Shown one piece after another: positions 56,410 through 64,000 of a DNA stretch of 64,000 bases. Where the stretch lies: the NCBI GenBank assembly GCA_024640085.1, contig JAHEFR010000012.1:1-64000 (forward strand), in the 5' to 3' direction. This stretch comes from Gammaproteobacteria bacterium. Lineage in GTDB: Bacteria; Pseudomonadota; Gammaproteobacteria; Steroidobacterales; XN24. Position 1 is the stretch's first letter, and each line of letters starts with the position of its first letter. A program made the position numbers and the translations under genes. The notes under the pieces were generated by a model. It made no database searches and was not told the DNA's origin. It worked only from the letters and a program-made list of their open reading frames with translations.

Positions 56410-58055
56410 GCGCTTATGCCCTCCAGCATCACGTCGTTTGTCTGGCCTGGCGGCACCAGCGGCCAGACATTCGTCTTGGGATCGATACACACGTGGGCGA
56501 GGATGGCGCCCTCGGTTGCCAGCAGCCTGCGGATGGCCCCGTCCACCTGGTCCCGGCGGGTCACACGGAACGCTTCGATGCCGAAGGACCGGGCCACTAC
56601 CACGAAATCGGGGTTATCGGACAGATGGACCTCGTGGTACCGCTCCTCATGGAACAGTTCCTGCCACTGGCGCACCATGCCCAGGGACGCGTTGTCCACC
56701 AGCAAAATCTTCAGCGGCAGGTCGTAGCGGCGGATGGTCTGCAGTTCCTGCAGGTTCATCATGATCGAGCCATCACCGGTGACGGTCAGCACTCGGGCCG
56801 TTGGATCGGCCATCAAGGCACCGATGCCGGCAGGGATGCCGAATCCCATGGTCCCCAGCCCGGCGCTGGTCAGGTGCTGCTGCGGGTGCTGGAAATGACA
56901 GTGTTGCGCTACCCACATCTGGTGCTGCCCGACGTCGCAGGTGATGGTCAGATTCTTGTCCGCCTCGGTGAGGCGACGCAGCATGTCCGGGACATAGACA
57001 CCTTCGCCGGGGGCGTCGTAACGCCACTGGTGCTCTTCCCTGCGCTCGGCGCACCAAGCCTGCCAGGGTTCGATTGACAGGTCCGTCGGCATGCTCTCCA
57101 ACGCGTAGCGCAAATCCCCGAGCAAGCCTGCATCGGCGTGACGCAGCTTGCCGATCTCGCTGGGATCGGCGTCCATATGGATGACCTTCGCCGTTGGCGC
57201 GAAGCCATCAAGACGTCCCGTGGCCCGGTCGTCGAAGCGGGCCCCGACGCAGATCAGCAGATCGCTGGCCTGGACCGCCTTGTTGGCCGCCAGGTTGCCG
57301 TGCATGCCCAGCATGCCGAGGTAATCCGCATGGCGCGTGGGTACGGCGCCGATCCCTTTCAGCGTGGCAACCACAGGGATCCGACTGGCGAACGCGTATT
57401 TCCGGAACGCGTCCACCGCGCGCGCCATGATGACGCCGCCGCCCACGTACAGCACCGGCCTCTCTGCCTGGCGGATCAGGCGGCAGGCTTCCTCCACCTG
57501 GTCGGGGTCCGGACGCCGCCGGACGGGGCTCTTCATCTCGAAGATCGGCGGTACGGTGGTCTCGGCGTTGGCAACGTCCTTGGGCAGGTCCACCAGCACC
57601 GGGCCCGGGCGCCCCTCGGCGGCGATATAGAACGCCTCGCTGATGATCCGGGGGATATCTTCGGCCCGTCGGATCATGAAGCTGTGCTTCACGATGGGCA
57701 TGGTGATGCCAAAGATGTCCACTTCCTGGAACGCGTCCGTCCCCAGTACGGGGGTGGGAACCTGGCCGGTGATCGCCACCACCGGGATCGAGTCCATGTA
57801 GGCGTTGGCGATGCCTGTCACCAGGTTGGTGGCCCCGGGTCCGGAGGTCGCGATGCAGACGCCGGTGCGGCCCGAGGCGCGCGCGTAACCGTCAGCGGAC
57901 AGGGCCGCACCCTGTTCGTGGCGCGCCAGGATGTGCCGTATGGGGGAATCGAGCAGGGCGTCGTACACGGGCATGATGGCGCCGCCCGGATACCCGAAGA
58001 CCACGTCCACGCCCTCCTGCTCGAGGGCCCTGACCAGTAATTGCGCGCCTTTCAC
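56406..58055 (-). CDS. ilvG: Acetolactate synthase large subunit
   Basis: 549 residues from a GTG start, two bases after the ilvC stop. Thiamine-diphosphate enzyme with all three domains: DVVFGYPGGAIMPVYDALLD, CIATSGPGATNLVTGIANAY, VPTPVLGTDAFQEVDIFGIT; the central FAD-domain PVLYVGGGVIMARAVDAFRK; and the ThDP motif TVTGDGSIMMNLQELQTIRR, then LPLKILLVDNASLGMVRQWQ. The Glu of the first domain (ARHEQGAALSADGYARASGR) that activates thiamine is present. It makes acetolactate or acetohydroxybutyrate, the shared first step. Confidence 0.97.
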   Translation of the reverse strand: MKGAQLLVRALEQEGVDVVFGYPGGAIMPVYDALLDSPIRHILARHEQGAALSADGYARASGRTGVCIATSGPGATNLVTGIANAYMDSIPVVAITGQVPTPVLGTDAFQEVDIFGITMPIVKHSFMIRRAEDIPRIISEAFYIAAEGRPGPVLVDLPKDVANAETTVPPIFEMKSPVRRRPDPDQVEEACRLIRQAERPVLYVGGGVIMARAVDAFRKYAFASRIPVVATLKGIGAVPTRHADYLGMLGMHGNLAANKAVQASDLLICVGARFDDRATGRLDGFAPTAKVIHMDADPSEIGKLRHADAGLLGDLRYALESMPTDLSIEPWQAWCAERREEHQWRYDAPGEGVYVPDMLRRLTEADKNLTITCDVGQHQMWVAQHCHFQHPQQHLTSAGLGTMGFGIPAGIGALMADPTARVLTVTGDGSIMMNLQELQTIRRYDLPLKILLVDNASLGMVRQWQELFHEERYHEVHLSDNPDFVVVARSFGIEAFRVTRRDQVDGAIRRLLATEGAILAHVCIDPKTNVWPLVPPGQTNDVMLEGISA

Positions 58056-58057
58056 GG

Positions 58058-59062
58058 TTATGCCGCCGCCTGCTTACGCGATTTCAGCCAGGACATCCGC
58101 GCCCGGAGGTCCTTGCCGACCTTTTCTACGGGATGCTCCAGGTCCTTCTTCATCATCGCCTTGTACTCGGGCAGACCGGCCTGGTACTCGGCGGCCCACT
58201 GGCGGGCGAATGTGCCGTCGCGGATTTCCGCCAGCACTTGCCGCATCTGCTCGCGGGTGTGCTCGTCGACCACACGCGGACCGCGGGTCAGGTCACCGTA
58301 CTTGGCGGTCTCGCTGACGAACTCGTGCATCTTGGCCAGACCGCCCTCGTGGAGGAGGTCGACGATCAGCTTGAGCTCGTGCATGCATTCGAAATAGGCG
58401 ACTTCCGGCTGATAACCGGCCTCCACCAGGGTCTCGAAGCCCTGGAGCACCAGTTCGGTGACACCGCCACAGAGCACTGCCTGCTCGCCGAACAGGTCGG
58501 TCTCGGTCTCCTCGGCAAAGGTGGTCTCGAGCACGCCGCCCCGGGTACCGCCGATGCCATGGGCATAACCGAGGGCGCGGGCCTTGGCGTTGCCGGTGGC
58601 GTCCTGGGCCACGGCCATCAATGCGGGGACGCCACGCCCCTCCTCGTACTGGCGCCGCACCAGGTCGCCCGGCCCCTTCGGCGCCACAAGGATCACGTCG
58701 ATATTGTCCGCGGGACGAATCTGACCGTAATGGATATTGAATCCGTGGGCGAAGAGCAGCGCGCTGCCGGGCTTGAGCCCTTCCCGGACCGCCTCGTAGG
58801 CCGCCGGCGCAGCCATGTCGGGGACCAGCATGGCGACCAGGTCGGCGCCTTCTACCGCCTGCTCCGGCGCCGCCACCTTCATTCCGTCCGCTTCGGCGCG
58901 GCGCCAGCTCGGGCCGCCGGGGCGCAGGCCGACGGTCACGTCGAAGCCGCTGTCCCTGAGGTTCAGGGCATGGGCCCGTCCCTGGCTCCCGTAGCCAACG
59001 ACGGCTACCCGGGCGCCGCGGGTGGCGCGGCTGTCAACATCCGATTCGACGTAGATCTTCAT
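58058..59062 (-). CDS. ilvC: Ketol-acid reductoisomerase (class I)
   Basis: 334 residues, the short class I form. Rossmann domain: [20 protein letters not shown], then [20 protein letters not shown], where the Arg and Ser fit NADPH. The knotted domain carries the metal ligands in [40 protein letters not shown] and [24 protein letters not shown] precedes the ATG. It is the first structural gene after the attenuator and thus the most directly exposed to its control. Confidence 0.97.
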   Translation of the reverse strand: MKIYVESDVDSRATRGARVAVVGYGSQGRAHALNLRDSGFDVTVGLRPGGPSWRRAEADGMKVAAPEQAVEGADLVAMLVPDMAAPAAYEAVREGLKPGSALLFAHGFNIHYGQIRPADNIDVILVAPKGPGDLVRRQYEEGRGVPALMAVAQDATGNAKARALGYAHGIGGTRGGVLETTFAEETETDLFGEQAVLCGGVTELVLQGFETLVEAGYQPEVAYFECMHELKLIVDLLHEGGLAKMHEFVSETAKYGDLTRGPRVVDEHTREQMRQVLAEIRDGTFARQWAAEYQAGLPEYKAMMKKDLEHPVEKVGKDLRARMSWLKSRKQAAA

Positions 59063-59100
59063 TCTCTGCTCCGCTTGCTTGTGTTCAGGTTTCTGTGGCC

Positions 59101-59134
59101 AAAAAAAACCCCGCTTCCGTTTCCGGTTGCGGGG
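59101..59134 (-). terminator. Attenuator terminator in the ilv leader
   Basis: On the minus strand CCCCGC pairs with GCGGGG (59129-59134 with 59109-59114) around an inner CCG/CGG hairpin, followed by eight U (59101-59108). It lies between the leader-peptide stop codon and the ilvC start. Confidence 0.92.
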
Positions 59135-59179
59135 TCTGGTGGTGTACTTGTGTTTCGCTTAGTTAGACCATGACCCCGC
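59129..59179 (-). promoter_or_regulatory. Antiterminator pairing in the ilv leader
   Basis: GCGGGGTC in the late part of the leader-peptide coding region (59172-59179) is exactly complementary over 8 bp to GACCCCGC (59129-59136), the 5' arm of the terminator. If a ribosome stalls at the upstream Ile/Leu/Val codons this pairing can form and block the terminator. Confidence 0.85.
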
Positions 59180-59240
59180 TCTTCCCGATTACGAGAATGA
59201 GAATAATGAGGCCAAGGAGTACGACGACCGCGTCGCGCAT
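59163..59240 (-). CDS. ilvL: ilv leader peptide (attenuation peptide)
   Basis: 25 residues from ATG 59240: MRDAVVVLLGLIILILVIG, then KSGVMV and stop. Fifteen of the 25 residues are Ile, Leu or Val. The frame stays open upstream, with another ATG at 59309 giving a 48-residue form; neither start has a strong ribosome-binding site. Its position between a promoter and an attenuator before ilvC is that of the ilvL peptide: charged-tRNA supply for the three amino acids would set ribosome speed, and so the choice between antiterminator and terminator. The peptide itself probably has no function. Confidence 0.88.
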   Translation of the reverse strand: MRDAVVVLLGLIILILVIGKSGVMV

Positions 59241-59343
59241 ATGCACGTCGAACCGCGCGGTCTGGGCGACTGCGCGAGCGTTACGACGATATGCGTGGCG
59301 GTTGGACATTAGCGAAATCAGGTCCGTGTCATCGGGTGGCCCG

Positions 59344-59374
59344 ATTTTAAGCACGGCACTTTCGTCTGTGTCAA
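59344..59374 (-). promoter_or_regulatory. Promoter of the ilv-leu operon
   Basis: -35 TTGACA (59374-59369) and an AT-rich -10 (TTAAAAT, 59350-59344) with 18-19 bp spacing on the minus strand. The start site would be near 59336, about 95 bases before the short leader-peptide start. Confidence 0.72.
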
Positions 59375-59473
59375 CAAAAATTTTTGCGATGCGGCACGAG
59401 CCGACGTACGATCCGCTGCATTGCGGCATACTCAATGCAGTCCGCACCTTATATATGCAAAGCGGAAGATCCC

Positions 59474-61150
59474 ATGAGCGACAACGATCCCAGAGAGCAC
59501 TCCCGAATCGTCGTTGACGGCGTGACGCGGGCCCCGAGCCGCGCCATGCTGCGCGCGGTGGGCTTTTTGGACGAGGACTTCGGCAAGCCCCAGATCGGCG
59601 TGGCTTCGACCTGGAGCGAGGTGACGCCGTGCAACGTCCATATCGACGCCCTGGCCAGGGAAGCCGCGGCCGGCGCGGACGCCGCCGGTGGCAAGAGCCT
59701 CGTGTTCAACACCATCACGGTCTCTGATGGTATCTCCATGGGGACACCGGGAATGCGCTATTCCCTGGTATCCCGGGAGGTCATCGCGGACTCCATCGAG
59801 ACCGTGGTGGAGGCGGAGGGCCTGGACGGCCTGGTGGCCATCGGCGGCTGTGACAAGAATATGCCGGGATGCATGATGGCCATCGCCCGGATGGACCGGC
59901 CGGCGGTCTTCGTCTACGGCGGCACGATCCGCCCCGGCCCCGGCCACACCGATATCATATCGGTCTTCGAAGCGGTGGGCGGTCATGCCCGGGGGGACGT
60001 CTCCGACGCCGCGCTCCTCGAAGTGGAGCGCAAGGCGATCCCCGGCCCCGGCTCCTGCGGCGGCATGTACACGGCCAACACCATGGCCTCGGCCATCGAG
60101 GCCCTCGGTATGAGCCTGCCCAACAGTTCGGCCCAGGAAGCAGTGGCGGAAGCGAAACGCGCGGATTGCCGGCGGGCCGGCGCCGCGGTGGTGGGCCTGC
60201 TGGCACGCGGTATCCGCCCCAGCGATATCCTCAGCCGCGAGGCCTTCGAGAACGCCATCGCGGTCACCGTCGCCCTTGGCGGGTCCACCAACGCCGTCCT
60301 GCACCTGCTGGCCATCGCCGACGCGGCCGGTATCGAACTGAGCCTGAACGATTTCGCCCGGGTCGGCGCACGCGTGCCGGTGCTGGCCGACCTCAGGCCC
60401 AGCGGCCGCTACCTGATGTCTGAACTCGTCGCCATCGGCGGCATCCGGCCGCTGATGAAGACCCTGCTTGACGCCGGCCTGCTGCACGGCGGCTGCCTGA
60501 CGGTGAGCGGCCGCAGCCTGGCCGAAGACCTGGCGGAAGTGGCGCCCTATCCCACCGGACAGGATGTGGTGCGACCGCTGGACAATCCGATCAAGCGGGA
60601 GAGCCACCTGGTGATCCTCTACGGCAACCTGGCGCCGGCCGGGGCGGTGGCCAAGATCACCGGAAAGGAAGGCGACCGCTTCGAGGGCCGCGCCCGGGTG
60701 TTCCACTCCGAGGAGCAGGCCCTGGAAGCGATCCTGGGCGACGGGGTGGCCGCCGGCGACGTGATTGTGATCCGCTACGAGGGCCCCCGGGGCGGACCGG
60801 GGATGCGGGAGATGCTGAGCCCCACCTCCGCCATCGTGGGCAAGGGACTCGGAGACTCCGTCGCGCTCATCACCGATGGCCGTTTCTCGGGCGGTAGCCA
60901 CGGCTTCGTGGTCGGGCATGTAGCGCCGGAGGCAGCCGCGGGCGGACCCATCGCCGTGATCGAGGACGGTGACCGCATCGTCATCGACGCCACCGAGCGG
61001 CGCATCGACGTGGATCTCGACGACGAGGCCATGAAACGGCGGCTGGCCGCCTGGAGGCCGGAGGTCCGCGACGCTGGCTGCGTGCTGAGGAAGTATGCCC
61101 GGCTGGTGAGCTGCGCCTCCAAGGGCGCCGTCACCGACTCCCGGGGCTGA
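59474..61150 (+). CDS. ilvD: Dihydroxy-acid dehydratase
   Basis: 558 residues from ATG 59474, with GGAAG upstream. IlvD/Edd family: [80 protein letters not shown] with the cluster Cys, [20 protein letters not shown] with the third Cys, and [20 protein letters not shown]. It converts dihydroxy acids to keto acids for Val and Ile. It is divergent from the ilv-leu operon across a 230-bp region from the ilvL start, so it is not attenuated with it. Confidence 0.97.
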   Translation: MSDNDPREHSRIVVDGVTRAPSRAMLRAVGFLDEDFGKPQIGVASTWSEVTPCNVHIDALAREAAAGADAAGGKSLVFNTITVSDGISMGTPGMRYSLVSREVIADSIETVVEAEGLDGLVAIGGCDKNMPGCMMAIARMDRPAVFVYGGTIRPGPGHTDIISVFEAVGGHARGDVSDAALLEVERKAIPGPGSCGGMYTANTMASAIEALGMSLPNSSAQEAVAEAKRADCRRAGAAVVGLLARGIRPSDILSREAFENAIAVTVALGGSTNAVLHLLAIADAAGIELSLNDFARVGARVPVLADLRPSGRYLMSELVAIGGIRPLMKTLLDAGLLHGGCLTVSGRSLAEDLAEVAPYPTGQDVVRPLDNPIKRESHLVILYGNLAPAGAVAKITGKEGDRFEGRARVFHSEEQALEAILGDGVAAGDVIVIRYEGPRGGPGMREMLSPTSAIVGKGLGDSVALITDGRFSGGSHGFVVGHVAPEAAAGGPIAVIEDGDRIVIDATERRIDVDLDDEAMKRRLAAWRPEVRDAGCVLRKYARLVSCASKGAVTDSRG

Positions 61151-61175
61151 CCAGCGAGCCGGGACCGGACCTGCC

Positions 61176-61994
61176 ATGCAGTTCACTGACTTCGGCGGGC
61201 GCGGCCCGGAGCTGCATTTCGCCCACGCCAACGCCTATCCTCCCGGGAGTTACCGACAGTTGCTCGAGCCGCTCGCCGCCTCCCACCGGGTCAGCTGCAT
61301 CCACTGGCTGCCCCTGGTCAAGCCGGACCACCACCCCCACTTCCGCAACTGGCACGAACTGATCCCGGACCTGGTGGAGTTCATCGAGTCGGAACTCCAT
61401 CCGCCGATCCTCGCGGCCGGCCATTCCATGGGCGCAGTCGTGACCATGATGACGGCGGCCAGGAGACCGGACCTGTTCCGGGCGCTGGCGCTTATCGACC
61501 CGGTCCTGCTGCCGCTGAAGAAGACCCTGCCGCTGAGGCTGGCGCCGGAGCGCTGGAAGACTCGCGTGCCCATAGTCCGGAAGGCCCTGAACCGGCCCAA
61601 CCGATGGGACTCCCGCGAAGCGGCGTTCGCGTTCCACCGGCGTGCCCGCGCCTTCGCCCGCATCGGCGACGAAGCCTTGTGGGACTACATCCGGGCCGGC
61701 ACCCGGGAAAGCGGCGACGGGGGATTCACGCTGGCCTTCCCGCGGGAATGGGAAGCGAAGATCTACGCGACCTGCCCCTGGGCCTGGCCGGACCTGAAAC
61801 GATGCTCCGTGCCCATGCTGGCCATCCGGGGGGCGCTTTCCGAGGTAGTCCCCGACCCGACGTGGTCCCGCTGGCAGCGAATGCATCCCGAAGCGCAGTA
61901 CATGGACATCCACGACGCCGGTCACCTGGTACCGCTGCAGAGGCCGGGCGAGGTCGCCTCGGCCTTGTCGGACTTCTTCGCTCCCTACGAATAG
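61176..61994 (+). CDS. Alpha/beta hydrolase
   Basis: 272 residues. The nucleophile elbow is AAGHSMGAVVTMMTAARRPD; an oxyanion-type HANAYPPGSYRQLLEPLAAS lies near the N-terminus, and IHDAGHLVPLQRPGEVASAL has the catalytic His. The Asp is likely in LSEVVPDPTW. No signal peptide. The fold covers esterases, haloalkane dehalogenases, epoxide hydrolases and more; the substrate cannot be set from sequence. It is 25 bp after ilvD, so it may be co-transcribed, but nothing links it to branched-chain metabolism. Confidence 0.88.
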   Translation: MQFTDFGGRGPELHFAHANAYPPGSYRQLLEPLAASHRVSCIHWLPLVKPDHHPHFRNWHELIPDLVEFIESELHPPILAAGHSMGAVVTMMTAARRPDLFRALALIDPVLLPLKKTLPLRLAPERWKTRVPIVRKALNRPNRWDSREAAFAFHRRARAFARIGDEALWDYIRAGTRESGDGGFTLAFPREWEAKIYATCPWAWPDLKRCSVPMLAIRGALSEVVPDPTWSRWQRMHPEAQYMDIHDAGHLVPLQRPGEVASALSDFFAPYE

Positions 61995-62139
61995 ACCCGG
62001 ACGACCAGGTCCTGGCGACGGCCCATCCGGCCCGCTCGGCGACCAGGGAATGCTACCCTGAGCAGAACCGCCCGTTCAGGACCGTTCCCGCGCTCTCCCG
62101 CCACCGGGAGCCCGGGAAGGGGCATCCGGAACTACAGCG

Positions 62140-62967
62140 ATGAAAGACCGCCACGACAATATCTCCCTGGATTTGGAACTCGTTGAAGCCAAAGCGCTTT
62201 TCGAGTTTCACCAGGCGGCCCCGGCCCCCGTCAGGGATGCCCTGGGGCTTCGCCTGACTGAATGGAACGGCACGCTGGTATCGATGGCACCAAACGGAGG
62301 CGGCATCGTCCTCAACCGGACTGTCGGCCTCGGAAGCCAGGGACCTGCCACGCTGGACGAGGTGGCGACAATCCGCCGGGACTACGCATCGGAAGGCGTG
62401 GCCCGGTATTTCATCCACGCCACCCCGCTGGGCGAACCGCGTCCGCTCTCGGCACTCCTGGAGCAAGCCGGCCTGATCAAGGACCGTGCCTGGATGAAGT
62501 TCGCTCGCGGGACGGAACCGGCGGTGGAGCCCGCTACTGATCTCGAAGTGCGAGAGATCGATGCCGGATTTGCCCGCGATTTCGGCCGCATCGCCGGCAC
62601 TGCCTTCGGGCTCCCGGAATCGGCGTGGGGGGCGGTGGCCGGTCTTGTCGGCAGGCCGGGCTGGCACATCTATATGAGCTTCGACGGCAAGACGCCGGCC
62701 GGCACGGGCGCCCTGTTCGTGCACAGGGGCATCGGCTGGACCGACTGGGGTGCCACCGACCCAGGCTTCCGCAACCGCGGCAGCCAGGCGGCCCTGCTTG
62801 CCAGGCGGGTGAACGCAGCCATCGCCCTCGGATGCCCGCTCATCGGCACCTGCACCGGCGAGGCCGTGGCCGGCGAGGAGCAGCACTCCTACCGCAATAT
62901 CCAGCGGGCGGGATTCGCGGAGATCGGCCTCAGGGACAACTACTCCCCCGCCGGCCGACCGGCCTGA
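62140..62967 (+). CDS. GNAT-family N-acetyltransferase
   Basis: 275 residues. The C-terminal GNAT core (about 135-265) shows LEVREIDAGFARDFGRIAGT, WHIYMSFDGKTPAGTGALFV, GWTDWGATDPGFRNRGSQAA with the acetyl-CoA pyrophosphate loop (RNRGSQAAL), and SYRNIQRAGFAEIGLRDNYS. The N-terminal half (about 1-130) has a partly similar layout (ATLDEVATIRRDYASEGVAR, YFIHATPLGEPRPLSALLEQ), which suggests a degenerate first GNAT domain. Substrate unknown. Confidence 0.85.
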   Translation: MKDRHDNISLDLELVEAKALFEFHQAAPAPVRDALGLRLTEWNGTLVSMAPNGGGIVLNRTVGLGSQGPATLDEVATIRRDYASEGVARYFIHATPLGEPRPLSALLEQAGLIKDRAWMKFARGTEPAVEPATDLEVREIDAGFARDFGRIAGTAFGLPESAWGAVAGLVGRPGWHIYMSFDGKTPAGTGALFVHRGIGWTDWGATDPGFRNRGSQAALLARRVNAAIALGCPLIGTCTGEAVAGEEQHSYRNIQRAGFAEIGLRDNYSPAGRPA

Positions 62968-63047
62968 CTCCGCCAGCCGGCAGACAAGGCCGGATACGGT
63001 GTGCCATCCTTCAGCCCCGGGGGAAGGTACGCAGACGATCCGGCCTA

Positions 63048-64000
63048 ATGACGCAACAGATCCAGAGCGGCTACCTGCTAATCGCCGATATATCGGGGTT
63101 CACCTCGTTCATCGCCGGCACCGAACTCGACCACGGCCAGGCCATCCTGCGCCAGGTGTTGGAGCGGCTGGTCGGATGCCTGACCCCGACCATGGCGCTG
63201 TGTGAAGTGGAGGGAGACGCGGTCTTCGTTTATGCGCCAGACCCGGTCGCCACCCGGGGCGAACTGATCGCCGAACTGGTGGAGTCCACCTATGCGGCGT
63301 TCCGGGATCAGCAACGCACCATGATCCATAACGCCACGTGCCCGTGCCGGGCTTGCAGACATATCGGTGACCTCGACCTCAAGTTCGTCGTCCATCACGG
63401 CGAATTCGTCGTGCAGGCGCTGGCAGGCAAGACCAGTCCGGTGGGCAGCTCCGTCAACCTCACTCACCGGTTGCTGAAAAACCGGCTTACCGAGGAGACC
63501 GGCTGGGTGGCCTATGTCCTCTACACCGGTGAGGCCCTGGGCCGGATCGGATTCTCGACCGAGGGGATGCACGCCGGCGCGGAGAACTACGAGCATCTTG
63601 GGACCACGAGGACCTGGAGCATGGACCTCCATGCCAGGTATGACGAGTTAATCGCCCGCCGCCGCTTCTATCTCCCGTCCGACCAATGCCACGCCGAGGT
63701 CACGCGCGAGTTCCACGCAGCGCGCCCGGTGGTCTGGGACTGGCTCGGAGACATGCGCAAGCGCACTCGCTGGATGCAGGGTTCGAGCTGGATTGGCGAC
63801 ACCCGTCCGGGTGGCCGCACCGGCCCCCAGGCCAGCAACCACTGCGCCACCTACAACGCCATCGAACATGTGCTGGACTGGCGACCGTTCGACTACTACA
63901 CGGTGCGGGTCACGACCCGGGGCGTCGATGTCCTGATCACAGTCGAATTGACGCCGTCTTCGCAGGGCACCCGGTTGTCCTGGCGGATGAAAGTGGAACT
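63048..64000 (+). CDS. DUF2652 / SRPBCC-type protein, cut by the window edge
   Basis: 317 residues are visible from ATG 63048. The N-terminal half resembles DUF2652, a nucleotide-cyclase-like fold: GYLLIADISGFTSFIAGTEL, DHGQAILRQVLERLVGCLTP, EVEGDAVFVYAPDPVATRGE, CPCRACRHIGDLDLKFVVHH, GSSVNLTHRLLKNRLTEETG. Cys-x-Cys-x-x-Cys may bind metal. From about residue 215 it continues in an SRPBCC (polyketide-cyclase) type region (ATYNAIEHVLDWRPFDYYTV, TVELTPSSQGTRLSWRMKVE). Cyclase residues for nucleotide turnover are not evident; ligand binding is likelier. Confidence 0.8.
   Translation, partial: MTQQIQSGYLLIADISGFTSFIAGTELDHGQAILRQVLERLVGCLTPTMALCEVEGDAVFVYAPDPVATRGELIAELVESTYAAFRDQQRTMIHNATCPCRACRHIGDLDLKFVVHHGEFVVQALAGKTSPVGSSVNLTHRLLKNRLTEETGWVAYVLYTGEALGRIGFSTEGMHAGAENYEHLGTTRTWSMDLHARYDELIARRRFYLPSDQCHAEVTREFHAARPVVWDWLGDMRKRTRWMQGSSWIGDTRPGGRTGPQASNHCATYNAIEHVLDWRPFDYYTVRVTTRGVDVLITVELTPSSQGTRLSWRMKVE

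Noticed and set aside
59432-61231. A 599-codon open frame on the minus strand opposite ilvD
   Set aside because: It lies entirely opposite a gene with all IlvD motifs. Its composition (many His, Arg, Gln, Gly) is that of an antisense shadow in high-GC DNA, and nothing in it resembles a protein.
1-64000. tRNA, rRNA, prophage, integron and replication-origin signals
   Set aside because: I looked for cloverleaf-like segments, phage gene runs, attC sites and DnaA-box clusters by eye and found none that could be supported. A tRNAscan or similar run would be needed to be sure.

Overview
The window is GC-rich bacterial chromosomal DNA, most likely from a gammaproteobacterium of the Xanthomonadales / Wenzhouxiangella / Woeseia kind. 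The reasons are the gene order ilvC-ilvG-ilvM-(threonine dehydratase)-leuA-ilvE-leuCDB, a metX-metB pair, and many paralogues of a short three-helix membrane head fused to a TolB-like domain and TPRs. This placement is inferred from gene content; no 16S rRNA, tRNA or other marker lies in the window.

Layout. (1) 1-10008: five tandem minus-strand paralogues of the TolB-like/TPR membrane protein, the first cut by the window edge. Two of them share a 459-bp block with no mismatch, which looks like recent gene conversion. (2) 10161-29146: mixed housekeeping and envelope genes: a membrane zinc peptidase, a coiled-coil protein and Dps, an NfeD-like protein, three large secreted proteins, a Tat-exported FAD oxidoreductase, a GST, a fatty-acid desaturase, a phospholipase D/VTT fusion with an EEP hydrolase, a HIT protein, a DUF4382 lipoprotein and a DUF1993 protein. 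(3) 28430-34895: a GntR regulator divergent from a lower meta-cleavage operon (dmpC-E-F-G-H) that takes 2-hydroxymuconic semialdehyde to pyruvate and acetyl-CoA. Only a 5'-truncated ring-cleavage dioxygenase remains beside it. (4) 35120-38523: two methyltransferases, a BASS transporter and a divergent arsR/arsI pair with a perfect inverted-repeat operator. (5) 38529-44130: a mobile region. A REP-associated tyrosine transposase (RAYT) gene is bracketed by inverted REP sequences. Two 157-bp REP-bounded elements look like internal-deletion derivatives of it. This stretch also holds a sixth TolB/TPR paralogue, a truncated seventh, and an apparently AT-richer D-Ala-D-Ala dipeptidase gene. (6) 44119-49071: proB-proA, then metX-metB behind a clear SAM-I riboswitch. 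(7) 49366-61150: all the dedicated branched-chain amino-acid genes. A minus-strand operon ilvL-[attenuator]-ilvC-ilvG-ilvM-ilvA-leuA-ilvE-leuC-leuD-leuB is preceded by an Ile/Leu/Val-rich leader peptide, an antiterminator and a terminator; ilvD is divergent. (8) 61176-64000: an alpha/beta hydrolase, a GNAT protein and a DUF2652-like protein cut by the window edge.

The strongest points for a second look are the RAYT element with its miniature derivatives and the short tandem duplications beside each right-hand REP end, the gene-conversion tract in the TPR array, the two RNA control elements (SAM-I riboswitch and ilv attenuator) in neighbouring amino-acid operons, and the meta-cleavage operon that has lost its ring-cleavage partner. 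All functional calls come from reading the sequence; no database search was run.
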